Below are positions 36,897-50,078 of a DNA stretch of 64,000 bases, piece after piece (the stretch's first letter is position 1; each line of letters starts with the position of its first letter). The position numbers and the translations under genes were made by a program. Source of the DNA: Hydractinia symbiolongicarpus (lineage: Eukaryota; Cnidaria; Hydrozoa; Anthoathecata; Hydractiniidae). The stretch is from positions 29,043,501 through 29,107,500 of the forward strand of contig NC_079878.1 of NCBI RefSeq assembly GCF_029227915.1, written 5' to 3'. The notes under the pieces were generated by a model. The model saw only the letters and a program-made list of their open reading frames with translations, ran no database searches and was not told the DNA's origin.

Positions 36897-39800
36897 CCTG
36901 CGTATTTTCTTTGTATACTTTTGACTATACGGGCCGAGTCTGGGATTAACGGGAAATCGCGGGTTTTTGTTTGCCGGCGATTAAACTTCTTATATTCAGC
37001 GTCTCATCAAAAATGATAACATTTTTGAAAACTACAAGTCTCATGTGTTTTAGTGTTGAAAAAATAATTTAAAAAATCGTTCGGGAAATGAGTTTATTCA
37101 CAGGGTACTTTCTTTGTATACATTCGACTATACGGGCCAAGCCCGGGATTTACGGGAAATCGCGGGTTTTCGTTTGCCGGCGATTAAACTTCTTTCATTA
37201 AGCGTCTCATCAAAAATGAAAACATTCCTGAAAACTACAAGTCTCATGCGTTTTAGTGGTGAAAAAATAATTTAAAAAATCGTTCGGGAAATAAGTTTAC
37301 TCCCTGGCTACTTTCTTTGTATACTTTTGACTATACGGGCCGAGTCCGGGATTTACATGAAATCGCGGGTTTTCGTTTGCCGGCGATTAAACATCTTTTA
37401 TTCAGCGTCGCATCAAAAATGAAAACATTTTTGAAAACTACAAGTCTCATGCGTTTTAGTGGTGAAAAGATAATTTAAAAAATCGTTCTGGAAATGAGTT
37501 TACTCCCTGCGTAATTTCTTTGTATACTTTTGACTATACGGGCCGAGTCCGGGATTAACGGAAAAATGGGGGTTTTTGTTTGCCGGCGATTAAACTACTT
37601 TTATTCCGCGTCTCATCAAAAATGAAAACATTTTTGAAAACTACAAGTCTCGTGAGTTTTAGTGGTGAAAAGATAATTTAAAAAATCGTTCTGGAAATGA
37701 GTTTACTCACAGGGTACTTTCTTTGTATATACTCGACTATACGGGCCAAGCACGGCATTTACGGGAAATCGCGGGTTTTCGTTTGCCGGCGATTAAACTT
37801 CTTTCATTAAGCGTCTCATCAAAAATGAAAGCATTCCTGAAAACTACAAGTCTCATGCGTTTTAGTGGTGAAAAAATAATTTAAAAAATCGTTCGGGAAA
37901 TGTGTTTACTCCCTGGGTATTTTCTTTGTATACTTTTGACTATACGGGCCGAGTCCGGGATTTACGGGAAATCGCGGGTTTTCGTTTGCCGGCTATTAAA
38001 CATCTTTTATTCAGCGTCTCATCAAAAATGAAAACATTTTTGAAAACTACAAGTCTCATGCGTTTTAGTGGTGAAAAGATAATTTAAAAAATCGTTCTAA
38101 AAATGAGTTCACTCCCTGGGTATTTTCTTTGTATACTTTTGACTATACGGGCCGAGTTTGGGATTTACGGGAATTCGCGGGTTTTCGTTTGCCGGCGATT
38201 AAACTTCTTTTATTCAGCGTCTCATCAAAAATGAAAACATTTTTGAAAACTACAAGTCTCGTGCGTTTTAGTGGTGAAAAGATAATTTAAAAAATCGTTC
38301 TGGAAATGAGTTTACTCGCAGGGTACTTTCTTTGTATACTTTTGACTATACGGGCCGAGTCCGGGATTTACATGAAATCGCGGGTTTTCGTTTGCCGGCG
38401 ATTAAACATCTTTTATTCAGCGTCGCATCAAAAATGAAAACATTTTTGAAAACTACAAGTCTCATGCGTTTTAGTGGTGAAAAGATAATTTAAAAAATCG
38501 TTCTGGAAATGAGTTTACTCCCTGCGTAATTTCTTTGTATACTTTAGACTATACGGGCCGAGTCCGGGATTAACGGGAAATCGCGGGTTTTCGTTTGCCA
38601 GCGATTAAACTTCTTTTATTCCGCGTCTCATCAAAAATGAAAACATTTTTGAAAACTACAAGTCTCGTGAGTTTTAGTGGTGAAAAGATAATTTAAAAAA
38701 TCGTTCTGGAAATGAGTTTACTCACAGGGTACTTTCTTTGTATATACTCGACTATACGGGCCAAGCACGGCATTTACGGGAAATCGCGGGTTTTCGTTTG
38801 CCGGCGATTAAACTTCTTTCATTAAGCGTCTCATCAAAGATGAAAGCATTCCTGAAAACTACAAGTCTCATGCGTTTTAGTGGTGAAAAAAAAATTAAAA
38901 AATCGTTCGGGAAATGTGTTTACTCCCTGGGTATTTTCTTTGTATACTTTTGACTATACGGGCCGAGTCCGGGATTTACGGGAAATCGCGGGTTTTCGTT
39001 TGCCGGCTATTAAACATCTTTTATTCAGCGTCTCATCAAAAATGAAAACATTTTTGAAAACTACAAGTCTCATGCGTTTTAGTGGTGAAAAGATAATTTG
39101 AAAAATCGTTGTAAAAATGAGTTTACTCCCTGGGTATTTTCTTTGTATACTTTTGACTATACGGGCCGAGTCCGGGGTTTACGGGAAATCGCGGGTTTTC
39201 GTTTTCCGGCGATTAAACTTCTTTTATTGAGCGTGTCATCAAAAATGAAAACATTTTTGAAAACTACAAGTCTCATGCGTTTTATTTGTGAAAAGATAAT
39301 TTAAAAAATCGTTCTGGAAATGAGTTTAGTCCCTGCGTATTTTCTTTGTATACTTTTGACTATACGGGCCGAGTCCGGGATTAACGGGAAATCGCGGGTT
39401 TTTGTTTGCCGGCGATTAAACTTCTTATATTCAGCGTCTCATCAAAAATGAAAACATTTTTGAAAACTACAAGTCTCATACGTTTTAGTGGTGAAAAAAT
39501 AATTTAAAAAATCGTTCGGGAAATGAGTTTACTCCCTGAGTATTTTCTTTGTGTACTTTTGACTATACGGGCCGAGTCCGGGATTTACGGGAAATCGCGG
39601 GTTTTCGTTTGCCGGCGATTAAACATCTTTTATTCAGCGTCTCATCAAAAATGAAAACATTTTTGAAAACTACAAGTCTCATGCGTTTTAGTGGTGAAAA
39701 GATAATTTAAAAAATCGTTCTGGAAATGAGTTTACTCCCTGGGTATTTTCTTTGTATACTTTTGACTATACGGGCCGAGTTTGGGATTTACGGGAATTCG

Positions 39801-41961
39801 CGGGTTTTCGTTTGCCGGCGATTAAACTTCTTTTATTCAGCGTCTCATCAAAAATGAAAACATTTTTGAAAACTACAAGTCTCATACGTTTTAGTGGTGA
39901 AAAAATAATTTAAAAAATCGTTCGGGAAATGAGTTTAATCCCTGAGTATTTTCTTTGTGTACTTTTGACTATACGGGCCGAGTCCGGGGTTTACGGGAAA
40001 TCGCGGGTTTTCGTTTTCCGGCGATTAAACTTCTTTTATTGAGCGTGTCATCAAAAATGAAAACATTTTTGAAAACTACAAGTCTCATGCGTTTTATTGG
40101 TGAAAAGATAATTTAAAAAATCGTTCTGGAAATGAGTTTAGTCCCTGCGTATTTTCTTTGTATACTTTTGACTATACGGGCCGAGTCCGGGATTAACGGG
40201 AAATCGCGGGTTTTTGTTTGCCGGCGATTAAACTTCTTATATTCAGCGTCTCATCAAAAATGAAAACATTTTTGAAAACTACAAGTCTCATGTGTTTTAG
40301 TGTTGAAAAAATAATTTAAAAAATCGTTCGGGAAATGAGTTTACTCACAGGGTACTTTCTTTGTATACATTCGACTATACGTCCCAAGCCCGGGATTTAC
40401 GGGAAATCGCGGGTTTTCGTTTGCCGGCGATTAAACTTCTTTCATTAAGCGTCTCATCAAAAATGAAAACATTCCTGAAAACTACAAGTCTCATGCGTTT
40501 TAGTGGTGAAAAAATAATTTAAAAAATCGTTCGGGAAATAAGTTTACTCCCTGGCTACTTTCTTTGTATACTTTTGACTATACGGGCCGAGTCCGGGATT
40601 TACATGAAATCGCGGGTTTTCGTTTGCCGGCGATTAAACATCTTTTATTCAGCGTCGCATCAAAAATGAAAACATTTTTGAAAACTACAAGTCTCATGCG
40701 TTTTAGTGGTGAAAAGATAATTTAAAAAATCGTTCTGGAAATGAGTTTACTCCCTGCGTAATTTCTTTGTATACTTTTGACTATACGGGCCGAGTCCGGG
40801 ATTAACGGGAAATCGCGGGTTTTCGTTTGCCGGCGATTAAACTTCTTTTATTCCGCGTCTCATCAAAAATGAAAACATTTTTGAAAACTACAAGTCTCGT
40901 GAGTTTTAGTGGTGAAAAGATAATTTATAAAATCGTTCTGGAAATGAGTTTACTCACAGGGTACTTTCTTTGTATATACTCGACTATACGGGCCAAGCAC
41001 GGCATTTACGGGGAATCGCGGGTTTTCGTTTGCCGGCGATTAAACTACTTTCATTAAGCGTCTCATCAAAAATGAAAGCATTCCTGAAAACTACAAGTCT
41101 CATGCGTTTTAGTGGTAAAAAAAAAAATTTAAAAAATCGTTCGGGAAATGTGTTTACTCCCTGGGTATTTTCTTTGTATACTTTTGACTATACGGGCCGA
41201 GTCCGGGATTTACGGGAAATCGCGGGTTTTCGTTTGCCGGCGATTAAACATCTTTTATTCAGCGTCTCATCAAAAATGAAAACATTTTTGAAAACTACAA
41301 GTCTCATGCGTTTTAGGGGTGAAAAGATAATTTAAAAAATCGTTCTGGAAATGAGTTTACTCCCTGGGTATTTTCTTTGTATACTTTTGACTATACGGGC
41401 CGAGTTTGGGATTTACGGGAATTCGCGGGTTTTCGTTTGCCGGCGATTAAACTTCTTTTATTCAGCGTCTCATCAAAAATGAAAACATTTTTGAAAACTA
41501 CAAGTCTCGTGCGTTTTAGTGGTGAAAAGATAATTTAAAAAATCGTTCTGGAAATGAGTTTACTCGCAGGGTACTTTCTTTGTATACTTTTGACTATACG
41601 GGCCGAGTCCGGGATTTACGGGAAATCGCGGGTTTTCGTTTGCCGGCGATTAAACTTCTTTTATTCAGCGTCTCATCAAAAATGAAAACATTTTTGAAAA
41701 CTACAAGTCTCATACGTTTTAGTGGTGAAAAAATAATTTAAAAAATCGTTCGGGAAATGAGTTTACTCCCTGAGTATTTTCTTTGTGTACTTTTGACTAT
41801 ACGGGCCGAGTCCGGGATTTACGGGAAATCGCGGGTTTTCGTTTGCCGGCGATTAAACATCTTTTATTCAGCGTCTCATCAAAAATGAAAACATTTTTGA
41901 AAACTACAAGTCTCATGCGTTTTAGTGGTGAAAATATAATTTAAAAAATCGTTCTGGAAAT

Positions 41962-44600
41962 GAGTTTACTCACAGGGTACTTTCTTTGTATATACTCGAC
42001 TATACGGGCCAAGAACGGTATTTACGGGAAATCGCGGGTTTTCGTTTGCCGGCGATTAAACATCTTTTATTCAGCGTCTCATCAAAAATGAAAACATTTT
42101 TGAAAACTACAAGTCTCATGCGTTTTAGTGGTGAAAAAATAATTTAAAAAATCGTTCGGGAAATGAGTTTACTCCCTGGGTACTTTCTTTGTATACTTTT
42201 GACTATACGGGCCGAGTCCGGGATTTACGGGAAATCGCGGGTTTTCGTTTGCCGGCGATTAAACTTCTTTTATTCAGCGTCTCATCAAGAATGAAAACAT
42301 TTTTGAAAACTACAAGTCCCATACGTTTTAGTGGTGAAAAAATAATTTAAAAAATCGTTCGGGAAATGAGTTTACTCACAGGGTACTTTCTTTGTATATA
42401 CTCGACTATACGGGCCCAGAACGGTATTTACGGGAAATCGCGGGTTTTCGTTTGCCGGCGATTAAACATCTTTTATTCAGCGTCTCATCAAAAATGAAAA
42501 CATTTTTGAAAACTACAAGTCTCATGCGTTTTAGTGGTGAAAAAATAATTTAAAAAATCGTTCGGGAAATGAGTTTACTCCCTGGGTACTTTCTTTGTAT
42601 ACTTTTGACTATACGGGCCGAGTCCGGGATTTACGGGAAGTCGCGTGTTTTCGTTTGCCGGCGATTAAACTTCTTTTATTCAGCGTCTCATCAAGAATGA
42701 AAACATTTTTGAAAACTACAAGTCTCATACGTTTTAGTGGTGAAAAAATAATTTAAAAAATCGTTCTGGAAATGAGTTTACTCACAGGGTACTTTCTTTG
42801 TATATACTCGACTATACGGGCCAAGAACGGTATTTACGGGAAATCGCGGGTTTTCGTTTGCCGGCGATTAAACATCTTTTATTCAGCGTCTCATCAAAAA
42901 TGAAAACATTTTTGAAAACTACAAGTCTCATGCGTTTTAGTGGTGAAAAAATAATTTAAAAAATCGTTCGGGAAATGAGTTTACTCCCTGGGTACTTTCT
43001 TTGTATACTTTTGACTATACGGGCCGAGTCCGGGATTTACGGGAAATCGCGGGTTTTCGTTTGCCGGCGATTAAACATCTTTTATTCAGCGTCTCATCAA
43101 AAATGAAAACATTTTTGAAAACTACAAGTCTCATGCGTTTTAGTGGTGAAAAAATAATTTAAAAAATCGTTCGGGAAATGAGTTTACTCCCTGGGTACTT
43201 TCTTTGTATACTTTTGACTATACGGGCCGAGTCCGGGATTTACGGGAAATCGCGGGTTTTCGTTTGCCGGCGATTAAACATCTTTTATTCAGCGTCTCAT
43301 CAAAAATGAAAACATTTTTGAAAACTACAAGTCTCATGCGTTTTAGTGGTGAAAATATAATTTAAAAAATCGTTCTGGAAATGAGTTTACTCACAGGGTA
43401 CTTTCTTTGTATATACTCGACTATACGGGCCAAGAACGGTATTTACGGGAAATCGCGGGTTTTCGTTTGCCGGCGATTAAACATCTTTTATTCAGCGTCT
43501 CATCAAAAATGAAAACATTTTTGAAAACTACAAGTCTCATGCGTTTTAGTGGTGAAAAAATAATTTAAAAAATCGTTCGGGAAATGAGTTTACTCCCTGG
43601 GTACTTTCTTTGTATACTTTTGACTATACGGGCCGAGTCCGGGATTTACGGGAAATCGCGGGTTTTCGTTTGCCGGCGATTAAACTTCTTTTATTCAGCG
43701 TCTCATCAAGAATGAAAACATTTTTGAAAACTACAAGTCCCATACGTTTTAGTGGTGAAAAAATAATTTAAAAAATCGTTCGGGAAATGAGTTTACTCAC
43801 AGGGTACTTTCTTTGTATATACTCGACTATACGGGCCCAGAACGGTATTTACGGGAAATCGCGGGTTTTCGTTTGCCGGCGATTAAACATCTTTTATTCA
43901 GCGTCTCATCAAAAATGAAAACATTTTTGAAAACTACAAGTCTCATGCGTTTTAGTGGTGAAAAAATAGTTTAAAAAATCGTTCGGGAAATGAGTTTACT
44001 CCCTGGGTACTTTCTTTGTATACTTTTGACTATACGGGCCGAGTCCGGGATTTACGGGAAGTCGCGTGTTTTCGTTTGCCGGCGATTAAACTTCTTTTAT
44101 TCAGCGTCTCATCAAGAATGAAAACATTTTTGAAAACTACAAGTCTCATACGTTTTAGTGGTGAAAAAATAATTTAAAAAATCGTTCTGGAAATGAGTTT
44201 ACTCACAGGGTACTTTCTTTGTATATACTCGACTATACGGGCCAAGAACGGTATTTACGGGAAATCGCGGGTTTTCGTTTGCCGGCGATTAAACATCTTT
44301 TATTCAGCGTCTCATCAAAAATGAAAACATTTTTGAAAACTACAAGTCTCATGCGTTTTAGTGGTGAAAAAATAATTTAAAAAATCGTTCGGGAAATGAG
44401 TTTACTCCCTGGGTACTTTCTTTGTATACTTTTGACTATACGGGCCGAGTCCGGGATTTACGGGAAATCGCGGGTTTTCGTTTGCCGGCGATTAAACTTC
44501 TTTTATTCAGCGTCTCATCAAGAATGAAAACATTTTTGAAAACTACAAGTCTCATACGTTTTAGTGGTGAAAAAATAATTTAAAAAATCGTTCGGGAAAT
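41962..44600 (+). repeat. 7-monomer higher-order repeat (1421 bp)
   Basis: Copy 1 is 41962-43382 and copy 2 starts at 43383. Private markers recur at 1421 bp: GTCCCATACG, GGGCCCAGAACGG (42412 and 43833), GAAGTCGCGTGTTTTCG (near 42638 and 44059) and repeated CATCAAGAATG. The second copy follows the first for five monomers and then rejoins the superblock order at 44601. Monomers alternate between a TATATACTCGAC/AAGAACGGTATT type and an A type, giving a local dimeric texture. Confidence 0.85.
42977..43179 (+). repeat. Reference monomer, subtype A (CCCTGGG / CTTTTGAC / CCGAGTCC)
   Basis: This copy is close to the general consensus and fixes the numbering used in this annotation. It carries CCCTGGG at positions 10-16, ACTTTTGAC at 31-39, GGGCCGAGTCCGGG at 45-58, the cytosine form TTTTCGTTTGCC, ACATCTTTTATTCAGCG at about 99-115 and ACATTTTTGAAAAC at 133-146. 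It contains 13 CpGs, a GCCGGC hexamer (NaeI/NgoMIV site) at 87-92 and GTATAC (BstZ17I) at 27-32. Other type A copies have CTTC instead of CATC at about 100-103. A near-identical type A copy follows immediately at 43180-43382. Confidence 0.9.
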
Positions 44601-46010
44601 GAGTTTACTCCCTGAGTATTTTCTTTGTGTACTTTTGACTATACGGGCCGAGTTCGGGATTTACGGGAAATCGCGGGTTTTCGTTTCCGGCGATTAAACA
44701 TCTTTTATTCAGCGTCTCATCAAAAATGAAAACATTTTTGAAAACTACAAGTCTCATGCGTTTTAGTGGTGAAAAGATAATTTAAAAAATCGTTCTGGAA
44801 ATGAGTTTACTCCCTGGGTATTTTCTGTGTATACTTTTGACTATACGCGCCGAGTTTGGGATTAACGGGAAATCGCGGGTTTTCGTTTGCCGGCGATTAA
44901 ACTTCTTTTATTCCGCGTCTCATCAAAAATGAAAACATTTTTGAAAACTACAAGTCTCATGCGTTTTAGTGGTGAAAAAATAATTTAAAAAATCGTTCGG
45001 GAAATGAGTTTACTCCCTGGGTACTTTCTTTGTATACTTTTGACTATACGGGCCGAGTCCGGGATTTACGGGAAATCGCGGGTTTTCGTTTGCCGGCGAT
45101 TAAACATCTTTTATTCAGCGTCTCATCAAAAATGAAAACATTTTTGAAAACTACAAGTCTCATGCGTTTTAGTGGTGAAACAATAATTTAAAAAATCGTT
45201 CGGGAAATGAGTTTACTCCCTGGGTACTTTATTTGTATACTTTTGACTATACGGGCCGAGTCTGAGATTTACGGGAAATCGCGGGTTTTCGTTTGCCGGC
45301 GATTAAACTTCTTTTATTCAGAGTCTCATCAAAAATGAAAACATTTTTGAAAATTACAAGTCTCATACGTTTAAGTGGTCAAAAAATAATTTAAAAAATC
45401 GTTCGGAAAATGAATTTACTCCCTGGGTATTTTCTTTGTATACTTTTGACTATACGGGCCGAGATTTGGATTTACGGGAATTCGCGGGTTTTCGTTTGCC
45501 GGCGATTAAACTTCTTTTATTCAGCGTCTCATCAAAAATGAAAACATTTTTGAAAACTACAAGTCTCGTGCGTTTTAGTGGTGAAAAGATAATTTAAAAA
45601 ATCGTTCTGGAAATGAGTTTACTCGCAGGGTACTTTCTTTGTATACTTTTGACAATACGGGCCGAGTTTGGGATTAACGGGAAATCGCAGGTTTTCGTTT
45701 GCCGGCGATTAAACTTCTTTTATTCCGCGTCTCATCAAAAATGAAAACATTTTTGAAAACTACAAGTCTCGTGCGTTTTAGTGGTGAAAAGATAATTTAA
45801 AAAATCGTTCTGGAAATGAGTTTACTCACAGGGTACTTTCTTTGTATATACTCGACTATACGGGCCAAGCTTGGCATTTACGGGAAATTGCGGGTTTTCG
45901 TTTGCCGGCGATTAAACATCTTTTATTCAGCGTCTCATCAAAAATGAAAACAATTTTGAAAACTACAAGTCTCATGCGTTTTAGTGGTGAAAAAATAATT
46001 TAAAAAATCG

Positions 46011-47238
46011 TTCGGGAAATGAGTTTACTCCCTGGGTACTTTCTTTGTATACTTTTGACTATACGGGCCGAGTCCGGGATTTACGGAAATTCGCGGGTTT
46101 TCGTTTGCCGGCGATTAAACTTCTTTTATTCAGCGTCTCATCAAAAATGAAAACATTTTTGAAAACAACAAGTCTCGTGCGTTTTAGTGGTGAAAAGATA
46201 ATTTAAAAAATCGTTCTGGAAATGAGTTTACTCGCAGGGTACTTTCTTTGTATACTTTTGACAATACGGGCCGAGTCCGGGATTTACGGGAAATTGCGGG
46301 TTTTCGTTTGCCGGCGATTAAACTTCTTTTATTCAGCGTCTCATCAAAAATGAAAACATTTTTGAAAACTACAAGTCTCATACGTTTTAGTGGTGAAAAA
46401 ATAATTTAAAAAATCGTTCGGGAAATGAGTTTACTCCCTGAGTATTTTCTTTGTGTACTTTTGAATATACGGGCCGAGTCCGGGATTTACGGGAAATCGC
46501 GGGTTTTCGTTTTCCGGCGATTAAACTTCTTTTATTCCGCGTCTCATCAAAAATGAAAACATTTTTGAAAACTACAAGTCTCATACGTTTTAGTGGTGAA
46601 AAGATAATTTAAAAAATCGTTCTGGAAATGAGTTTACTCACAGGGTACTTTCTTTGTATACTTTTGACTATACGGGCCGAGTTTGGGATTTACGGGAATT
46701 CGCGGGTTTTCGTTTGCCAGCGATTAAACTTCTTTTATTCAGCGTCTCATCAAAAATGAAAACATTTTTGAAAACTACAAGTCTCGTGCGTTTTAGTGGT
46801 GAAAAGATAATTTAAAAAATCGTTCTGGAAATGAGTTTACTCACAGGGTACTTTCTTTGTATGTACTCGACTATACGGGCTAAGCACGGGATTTACGGGA
46901 AATCGCGGGTTTTTGGTTGCCGGCGATTAAACTTCTTTTATTCAGCGTCTCATCAAGAATGAAAACATTTTTGAAAACTACAAGTCTCATGCGTTTTAGT
47001 GGTGAAAAGATAATTTAAAAAATCGTTCTGAAAATGAGTTTACTCGCAGGGTACTTTCTTTGTATGTACTCGACTATACGGGCCAAGCACGCGATTTACG
47101 GGAAATCGCGGGTTTTTGTTTGCCAGCGGTTAAACTTCTTATATTCAGCGTCTCATCAAAAATGAAAACATTTTTGAAAACTACAAGTTTCATGCGTTTT
47201 AGTGGTGAAAAAGTAATTTAAAAAATCGTTCGAGAAAT
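46011..47238 (+). repeat. About six diverse monomers between blocks
   Basis: Successive copies carry TTTACGGAAATTCGC, TTGACAATACGGG with AATTGCGGG, TTTTGAATATACGGG with GTTTTCCGGCG, GTTTGCCAGCG, GGCTAAGCACGGG with TTTTTGGTTGCC, and AGCACGCGATT with CCAGCGGTTAAAC. They do not line up as a series with any other block I checked. On the minus strand two 65-codon open frames (46184-46381 and 46387-46584) arise by chance loss of stops. Confidence 0.65.
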
Positions 47239-50078
47239 GAGTTTACTCCCTGGGTACTTTCTTTGTATACTTTTGACTATACGGGCCGAGTCCGGGATTT
47301 ACGGGAAATCGCGGGTTTTCGTTTGCCGGCGATTAAACATCTTTTATTCAGCGTCTCATTAAAAATGAAAACGTTTTTGAAAACTACAAGTCTCATGCGT
47401 TTTAGTGGTGAAAAGATAATTTAAAAAATCGTTCTGGAAATGAGTTTACTCCCTGCGTATTTTCTTTGTATACTTTTGACTATACGGACCGAGTCCGGGA
47501 TTAACGGGAAATCGCGGGTTTCGTTTGCCGGCGATTAAACTTCTTTTATTCCGCGTCTCATCAAAAATGAAAACATTTTTGAAAACTACAAGTCTCATGC
47601 GTTTTAGTGGTGAAAAGATAATTTAAAAAATCGTTCGGAAAATGTGTTTACTCCCTGGGTATTTTCTTTGTATACTTTTGACTATACGGGCCGAGTCCGG
47701 GATTTACGGGAAGTTGCGGGTTTTCGTTTGCCGGCGATTAAACTTCTTTTATTCCGCGTCTCATCAAAAATGAAAACATTTTTGAAAACTACAAGTCTCA
47801 TGCGTTTTAGTGGTGAAAAAATAATTTAAAAAATCGTTTGGGAAATGTGTTTACTCCCTGGGTATTTTCTTTGTATACTTTTGACTATACGGGCCGAGTC
47901 CAGGATTTACGGGAAGTTGCGGGTTTTCGTTTGCCGGCGATTAAACTTCTTTTATTCCACATCTCATCAAAAATGAAAACATTTTTGAAAACTACAAGTC
48001 TCATGCGTTTTAGTAGTGAAAAGATAATTTAAAAAATCGTTCTGGAAATGAGTTTACTCACAGGGTACTTTCTTTGTATGTACTCGACTATACGGGCCAA
48101 GCACGGGATTTACGGGAAATCGCGGCTTTTTGTTTGCCGGCGATTAAACTTCTTATATTTAGCGTCTCATCAAAAATGAAAACATTTTTGAAAACTACAA
48201 GTCTCATGCGTTTTAGTGGTGAAAAAATAATTTAAAAAATCGTTCAGGAAAAGAGTTTACTCACAGGGTACTTTCTTTGTATGTACTCGACTATACGGGC
48301 CAAACACGGGATTTACAGTAAATCGCGGGTTTTTGTTTGCCGGCGATTAAACTTCTTATATTCAGCGTCTTATCAAAAATGAAAACATTTTTGAAAACTA
48401 CAAGTCTCATGCGTTTTAGTGGTGAAAAAATAATTTAAAAAATCGTTCGGGAAATGAGTTTACTTACAGGGTACTTTGTTTGTATACGTTCGACTATACG
48501 GGCCAAGCCCGGGATTTACGGGAAATCGCGGGTTTTCGTTTGCCGGCGATTAAACTTTTTTCATTAAGCGTCTCATCAAAAATGAAAACATTTCTAAAAA
48601 CTACAAGTCTCATGCGTTTTAGTGGTGAAAAAATAATTTAAAAAATCGTTCGGGAAATGAGTTTACTCCCTGGGTACTTTCTTTGTATACTTTTGACTAT
48701 ACGGGCCGATTCCGGGATTTACGGGAAATTGCGGGTTTTCGTTTGCCGGCGATTAAACATCTTTTATTCAGCGTCTCATTAAAAATGAAAACATTTTTGA
48801 AAACTACAAGTCTCATGCGTTTTAGTGGTGAAAAGATAATTTAAAAAATCGTTCTGGAAATGAGTTTACTCCCTGCGTATTTTCTTTGTATACTTTTGAC
48901 TATACGGACCGAGTCCGGGATTAACGGGAAATCGCGGGTTTCGTTTGCCGGCGATTAAACTTCTTTTATTCCGCGTCTCATCAAAAATGAAAACATTTTT
49001 GAAAACTACAAGTCTCATGCGTTTTAGTGGTGAAAAGATAATTTAAAAAATCGTTCGGGAAATGTGTTTACTCCCTGGGTATTTTCTTTGTATACTTTTG
49101 ACTATACGGGCCGAGTCCGGGATTTACGGGAAGTTGCGGGTTTTCGTTTGCCGGCGATTAAACTTCTTTTATTCCGCGTCTCATCAAAAATGAAAACATT
49201 TTTGAAAACTACAAGTCTCATGCGTTTTAGTGGTGAAAAAATAATTTAAAAAATCGTTTGGGAAATGTGTTTACTCCCTGGGTATTTTCTTTGTATACTT
49301 TTGACTATACGGGCCGAGTCCAGGATTTACGGGAAGTTGCGGGTTTTCGTTTGCCGGCGATTAAACTTCTTTTATTCCACATCTCATCAAAAATGAAAAC
49401 ATTTTCGAAAACTACAAGTCTCATGCGTTTTAGTAGTGAAAAGATAATTTAAAAAATCGTTCTGGAAATGAGTTTACTCACAGGGTACTTTCTTTGTATG
49501 TACTCGACTATACGGGCCAAGCACGGGATTTACGGGAAATCGCGGCTTTTTGTTTGCCGGCGATTAAACTTCTTATATTTAGCGTCTCATCAAAAATGAA
49601 AACATTTTTGAAAACTACAAGTCTCATGCGTTTTAGTGGTGAAAAAATAATTTAAAAAATCGTTCAGGAAAAGAGTTTACTCACAGGGTACTTTCTTTGT
49701 ATGTACTCGACTATACGGGCCAAACACGGGATTTACAGTAAATCGCGGGTTTTTGTTTGCCGGCGATTAAACTTCTTATATTCAGCGTCTTATCAAAAAT
49801 GAAAACATTTTTGAAAACTACAAGTCTCATGCGTTTTAGTGGTGAAAAAATAATTTAAAAAATCGTTCGGGAAATGAGTTTACTTACAGGGTACTTTGTT
49901 TGTATACGTTCGACTATACGGGCCAAGCCCGGGATTTACGGGAAATCGCGGGTTTTCGTTTGCCGGCGATTAAACTTTTTTCATTAAGCGTCTCATCAAA
50001 AATGAAAACATTTCTAAAAACTACAAGTCTCATGCGTTTTAGTGGTGAAAAAATAATTTAAAAAATCGTTCGGGAAAT
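47239..50078 (+). repeat. Tandem duplication of a 7-monomer, 1420-bp unit
   Basis: Copies are 47239-48658 and 48659-50078. The offset is 7x203-1 because both contain the one-base deletion GCGGGTTTCGTTTGCC (near 47520 and 48940). Shared private markers are ATACGGACCGAG, GAAGTTGCGGG, CGTTTGGGAAATG, TATTCCACATCTC, TCGCGGCTTTTTG, GGAAAAGAGTTTAC, TTTACAGTAAATCG and TACTTTGTTTGTATACG. I see only a handful of differences (AAACGTTTTTG near 47370, CGGAAAATG at 47636, GCCGATTCC at 48708, TTTTCGAAAAC near 49405). A third copy begins at 50079 and diverges after about one monomer. Confidence 0.9.

Larger units (their letters stand above)
36897..46010 (+). repeat. Superblock, rearranged and expanded copy 3 (~9.1 kb)
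   Basis: It opens like the other two (GAGTCTGGGATTAAC at 36.95 kb) and closes with the same late markers (CGTTTCCGGCG near 44.69 kb, GAAACAATAATTT, GAGATTTGG, TTGACAATACGG, AAACAATTTTG near 45.95 kb). Internally it contains extra or repeated series at 38.3-41.3 kb, where the TTTACATGAAATC, AAAAATGGGGG-type and GTGGTAAAAAA markers recur, and a 7-monomer expansion at 42.0-44.6 kb. It has no inverted insertion: the place corresponding to it (about 44.55 kb) shows an ordinary monomer with CATCAAGAATG. Confidence 0.78.
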
